64,000 nucleotides of DNA, taken from Hyaloperonospora brassicae. Its lineage: Eukaryota; Oomycota; Peronosporomycetes; Peronosporales; Peronosporaceae. The DNA lies in assembly GCA_947650285.1 (NCBI GenBank), contig CANTFL010000137.1, positions 1 to 64,000 on the forward strand. The letters run 5' to 3'. Both the position numbers and the translations under genes were made by a program. Positions within the stretch are counted from its first letter, which is position 1. Every line of letters begins with the position of its first letter. Below are positions 60,080 through 64,000 of the stretch, piece after piece. The notes under the pieces are model-generated. The model was not told the DNA's origin, made no database searches, and saw nothing but the letters and a program-made list of their open reading frames with translations.

Positions 60080-62965
60080 ATTTAATAGTTCTCATGTGGA
60101 TTCATCGTACCACACCTATTTGACCAAGAACCTCCGCCGGCTTCTGTCAGTGGTCGTCGGCCGTGGCATTTCATAGCCGAGTATGGTTTTAAATTCGTAT
60201 CGGCCACTCGACTTGTCAGGAAATCCAGCTATTTTCTGGAAGTAATGCTTCGTCAAAATCGAGTCGATCACTCTCTTTTGATCCATGCACCAACTTTGTC
60301 GTTGGACGTACTACTTGTCCTGTCACCGTTTCCAAGCGAGAAAAATGGACCAATGGATAAAATAGATATTCGCTTCTATCTGGCAATCACAGTTCAAACG
60401 CGAGCTCTTCAATCTGTTTCTTGACTTGGATAGGACCAGGCCATCTGTGTGCTAGCTTCTTTTTTAGCCTAGGCTTCACCCGTTCCATGAATAGTCACAC
60501 TTGGTCTCCTTCATAAATCTTGGTATCAGACGTCCTTCTTGTCGTAGTGTTTGAACTCTGTTGTCACTCATTCGAGCAGTTTGATCTCCTGGCTCATCAT
60601 TATTTTAATCAGTGTCCCAAATGGTGTCCGTCGACTCTGTTCGTCGCCAGATCTCATTAGTAGCTCGTTATTTCTACGCGCTCTTCTTGCCTCCTCTATC
60701 ATTTAGTACTCCTTTGCGAGCCATAGTGATTCTTCTCGTTGCCTGTTATACTCGCGACGACACAGAACTGGATTTGTCGAGTCCATCACTCTATTGTAAC
60801 TTGTTTTGGCGAATCGCATTGACTCTGGAATAGCTTTCAAATGTTGCGTGGGGCAGCCCACTCGTATACCAAATCGAACGGCGTCTCTTTCTCGTCGATT
60901 CGATAAAGGTGTTCATGGCATGAACCCATTTTATCTGCAATGTCGTCCCAATATGCTTGTAGTGGGTCTTCCACAATCACCCGCACCGTCTGTAGCATTG
61001 TCTTCAGACTTCGCTCTTGTTGCACTTTTGCTTGTGGACGATAAGTGAGAGTTTCTCTGGACTTAACTGGCATCATTTTTGTAACGGGGCAGCCCGTTAC
61101 ATGGAAATTGTCATTAAAGAAACAATGTCAATTAAGAATATTAATTTGAATATTCTTTGCACAATATCACCAAAGTGGTGATATTGAAGGGTCGACTAAA
61201 GCGTCTGTTCATTGGTTGATATCTTGATGATATCAACCCACCAATCGCCGCAAGACGGGCGCAATGAGTAGTGACGAGACGTCACCATACACTCAGTTAT
61301 ATTAACATAATTAAGTCAGGTTAAACAGAGAGACAGTAGCAAAAGACTTAATTATATTAATATAACAGTTTTACTTTTTCCTTATTCTGCGCTTCCTCGT
61401 TTGCCTCGTGTACGTCTGTCGGGGCACCTCAACCCTTGCGTTAAGTTCACGCAAGGGTGTGCCCCGTTACAATTTTAGCAGACGTTTGGAATACCCCGCT
61501 TATGATCCTGGTATCTGTCATGAATAATAAGACTAGGAGCATCGAAATGACGAAAGATATGATCTTCAAAAGATTTTGCTACCTCCAATGCCGACTTGTC
61601 GTTCATAACCTTACTTATAACAACATAACAAAATGGTGTTGTAATAGTAACAGCGCCCTAGTTCCTCGTCTAGTCTACAACAGCGGCATGACAAAGTCCA
61701 TTTACACCACTAAAGATAGTTGCTCGGACACTATATTTCCCGGCGAATACCTCTTAAGTGAAGGCTTTCTCTTACTACTACTGCAATCCTCGCAAGTCTT
61801 TACATGTCTTACAACATCCGCATACAACCCAATCCAGTAATAATCCGTCTCGACTTTGTCGTAGTTCCGCACAAATGCATGGTGACCGCTTCAAATCGAG
61901 TCATGACAATTTTATAAGGTTTGTCGACTGGCGTCATTAGAATGAAAAGTCGAAGTTTGATGTCGTCCCCTTTTGACTTTCCTAATTCTCGTCATCCCAC
62001 GTAGTAAATCAACCCACCCTGGCTCAACAAGAATCGTTCAGCGATGTTCTCAACCTCGAGAGCCTGTCGCTGTGTTTGTCGAATTCTACTCGCAGATACG
62101 TCTTGAGATCTGCCCACTTCGTCTGTTTACCTTGTGCGGTCGACATCCGTTCTTTTTATTCATTTTGGATGTTTGTTGGGTCTATTCCCTCCGCATTTGA
62201 TGATCCTTGAGTCTTAGGTTTCGATCGGGTCACTGCGAGTCGAGCTCGCTTCTATAATTCTTGATTTTCATCCGACTCCTCATTTCTCTTCGTTGGTCGT
62301 CCATAACTCAGCTGTTCGGCGAATTGTGCTTGACATGTTGCACTTCGTGTAGTCGCTGACACCGCTGGTATAGATTTGCTGACCTCAACCTGTTCGCTGT
62401 CTCCAACCAAATTTTTCCGTATCCGATTAAACTTCTGTATGTCCTCATAGCGTTCCTCACACAAGGTTAATTTTTCGTCGTGGCGTCCAGTGCTTCCGTG
62501 GCCAATACGTCGGAGGCCGTATTGGAACTACGTATAAGGTGTGTTTTTATCGTATGGGATTACAAATTCTTACTAACTTTTAATGACGTGTCAGTTCCAC
62601 TTGCAGTGCGCTTTGTTTACACGCGATAACTTCCATAGGTTGCTGGCTCGCTAGCCTCGATTCTCCTACTATGATCAGATCAGGAACTTGGAGATACGAA
62701 ACGGCTAAAGCGGCTCATTTCGTACAGGCGTTTTCTGCCAAATTAACTGTGGTCAACGGAAGGTAATCACTCGCAGCCATTAAGACCGACCTCTCGGGAA
62801 TTCTCCACAATATTTACGCACAACTTCCAAATCCGCCATGTTTAGCTATATTTGATGAGCCGTCAAAAGACATGACCGACCCAAATAAATTTGAGGAGAC
62901 TTGTGCATATAAAATCTCAGGATCGAGGCGTACTACTGTACCATGAGTGGAGTATAGGGTAATGT
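60080..62965 (-). pseudogene. Chromovirus (Ty3/gypsy) pol remnant, minus strand
   Basis: Read from right to left. RNase H at about 62960-62500 (VMSFDGSSN; VPDLIIVGESRLASQQPMEV). Linker at 62464-62252. Integrase up to 61472, then, after the inserted LTR, integrase core end YRPQAKVQQERSLKTMLQTV, RVIVEDPLQAYWDDIADKMG and ETPFDLVYEW (61040-60840), the gypsy pattern YRPQA.GQQERS.KT..Q. Integrase C-terminus at about 60490-60370 (MERVKPRLKKKLAHRWPGP). Chromodomain-like YEFKTILGYE...RRRFLVK.VWYDES at about 60200-60100. Stops and frame changes throughout; not functional. Reverse transcriptase is missing: the element is cut off near 63000-63096. Confidence 0.83.
61080..61471 (+). mobile_element. Solo LTR, family A, copy 2
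   Basis: 392 bp, TGTAACGGGGC...GCCCCGTTACA, flanked by ATTTT at 61075-61079 and 61472-61476. Same length as copy 1 (18333-18724) and very similar throughout. It splits the integrase region of the minus-strand chromovirus relic, so it inserted after that element. Hairpin CAATATCACC/GGTGATATTG at 61162-61186. Confidence 0.97.
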
Positions 62966-63095
62966 TGGCCAATGATTTGCCGAGTCCGAATGTCGGTGTG
63001 ATGGCCGCCTAGAGTAGCCGCAGATAATCCACGTCTTGTTGTTAACTCTCTTGATTTTAAAATGATAGGTTGACAACAGCACGGCGAAGCTTAAT

Positions 63096-63544
63096 TGTAA
63101 CGGGGCACGCTTTGTGTCAATTCAACACAAGGTTGTGTGCTCCCGACGTCACGTATGTGTGGCGTGAGGAAGCGCAGCGAAGTAGGCAGAACTCGAAAGC
63201 TCTGTATAAGGGAAAAGGTAGAACTGTATTTCACATATTTAAATTTTCTTAATAAACCATCTTTGTCTTGAGCTAACTATATTAAACTACAATCTCCTAT
63301 GTGAATTTCTTTCCCACCACCCACTGCGCGCAATTAGCAGCGATTGGTCGGTTAATCTGGTTGACGCACCGTGAACATCAACCATCAGGTGGAGCAACCC
63401 ATCAAAGAAATATTACCCTCGGGGGTAATATTCCGACAACCTTAATACTTACGCGTAATGTTAATTGAACATTTTCTAAAAAGATTACGTTCAAAAATTT
63501 GTACGACGATATCAATTTTTATGTAACGGGACCACCCCGTCACA
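63096..63544 (-). mobile_element. LTR, family B, probable 3' LTR of minus-strand element
   Basis: 449 bp from TGTAACGGGGC to CCCCGTCACA. In minus orientation it aligns with 59512-59959 and 17602-18053. Hairpin AATATTACCC/GGGTAATATT at 63409-63432. No 5-bp duplication is visible at the two ends, and a polypurine tract abuts its higher-coordinate end, so it is probably the 3' LTR of an element running beyond the right edge of the window. Confidence 0.82.
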
Positions 63545-63558
63545 TCACCCCCCCCTTT
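63545..63558 (-). promoter_or_regulatory. Polypurine tract
   Basis: On the minus strand AAAGGGGGGGGTGA directly precedes the LTR. This is the expected plus-strand primer site next to a retrotransposon 3' LTR. Confidence 0.7.
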
Positions 63559-64000
63559 AACCATTAGTCACTACAGTTAGGGATTGACTGATTGTTGACA
63601 GAGTGACCACCGTTGAGTCGCTCTGTGGAATTAAGGTACTTGTTAATTCTGCCCACGCATTCAGCCTTTCAGCGCATGACGAGTTCGTCCATGCGCTGCT
63701 CAAATAATACCGACAGTAAAGCGGCTGCACGGATGCATGCAGCCAAAAAAAACTGCTCAAGACTCAACAGCAGGTGTAAAGTCACCTGCTGCTGCCAGTT
63801 AACAGACTCCACCTCTCGTAGTTGCAGGAGCACAGGGTCAACCACGTGCTGACTCTCCACCCGTATCATCGGCTGCGGGAGTTACTCTTATGGACCAAGA
63901 TCCCGAGATAGAGGTGATCTATTCATGCGAGTCTTATTCTCCATCCAACTCAAAGCCGTGCGCATAGCCCAACAATAAGGGTTGAGGAATCGGCGACTGC
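63559..64000. other. Internal retroelement DNA at window edge
   Basis: Should be internal sequence of the element whose LTR lies at 63096-63544. The + strand near 63845-63960 reads AGVTLMDQDPEIEVIYSCES, the minus strand VVDPVLLQLREVESVNWQQQ; neither is a recognised domain, so orientation of the coding part is open. Confidence 0.4.

Noticed and set aside
1..64000. RXLR or Crinkler effector genes
   Set aside because: No frame combined a signal peptide with an RXLR-EER or LFLAK motif.

Overview
This window looks like nuclear DNA of an oomycete (Peronosporales-type, possibly a downy mildew). The evidence is short GT-AG introns of about 60-105 bp, GC-balanced compact genes in convergent and divergent pairs, a very large FYVE protein, a multi-pass membrane protein fused to a TKL kinase, and Ty3/gypsy retrotransposons whose Gag and Pol remnants read like the oomycete lineages. 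No bacterial operons, rRNA, tRNA or CRISPR were seen. The species call is inference.

Layout. 1-800: 3' end of a BuGZ/ZNF207/SUF4-like gene (+). 1122-3768: an MLO-like membrane protein (-), frame-broken. 3.8-7.5 kb: non-coding, with a CTAT microsatellite. 7562-12669: an intact 1,672-residue FYVE protein (+). 12816-15689: a membrane TKL kinase (-), tail to tail with the FYVE gene. 15.7-17.6 kb: non-coding, with a near-perfect 26-bp hairpin. 17.6-33.3 kb: AT-rich, mutated Ty3/gypsy remains, one in + orientation with an LTR, gag, RNase H and integrase, and one in - orientation. 33.3-40.9 kb: a second gene island with an unresolved coding stretch, a TatD-family DNase (+), a five-exon PrimPol gene (-) and an orphan terminal exon (-). 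40.9-59.5 kb: AT-rich relics, including a MULE DNA transposon bounded by 69-bp terminal inverted repeats. 59.5-64 kb: a minus-strand chromovirus pol relic with two solo LTRs in and beside it, and a further LTR next to a polypurine tract.

How the parts relate. The host genes cover cell housekeeping and signalling: spindle or splicing factor, membrane protein, endosomal adaptor, receptor-like kinase, nuclease and primase-polymerase. They show no sign of being one pathway. The AT-rich blocks are nested mobile DNA. Two 392-bp solo LTRs with 5-bp target duplications interrupt older gag and integrase remnants, which gives a relative age order. Several host genes carry small frame disruptions while the 5-kb FYVE frame is clean, so the breaks may be partly real decay and partly local sequence error.

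The most interesting signals are: a chain of small hairpins in the LTRs whose position is kept while stem sequence changes; PrimPol with an unrecognised N-terminal extension and no RPA-binding tail; a host 3' exon left at a repeat boundary; and the MULE with intact TIRs.
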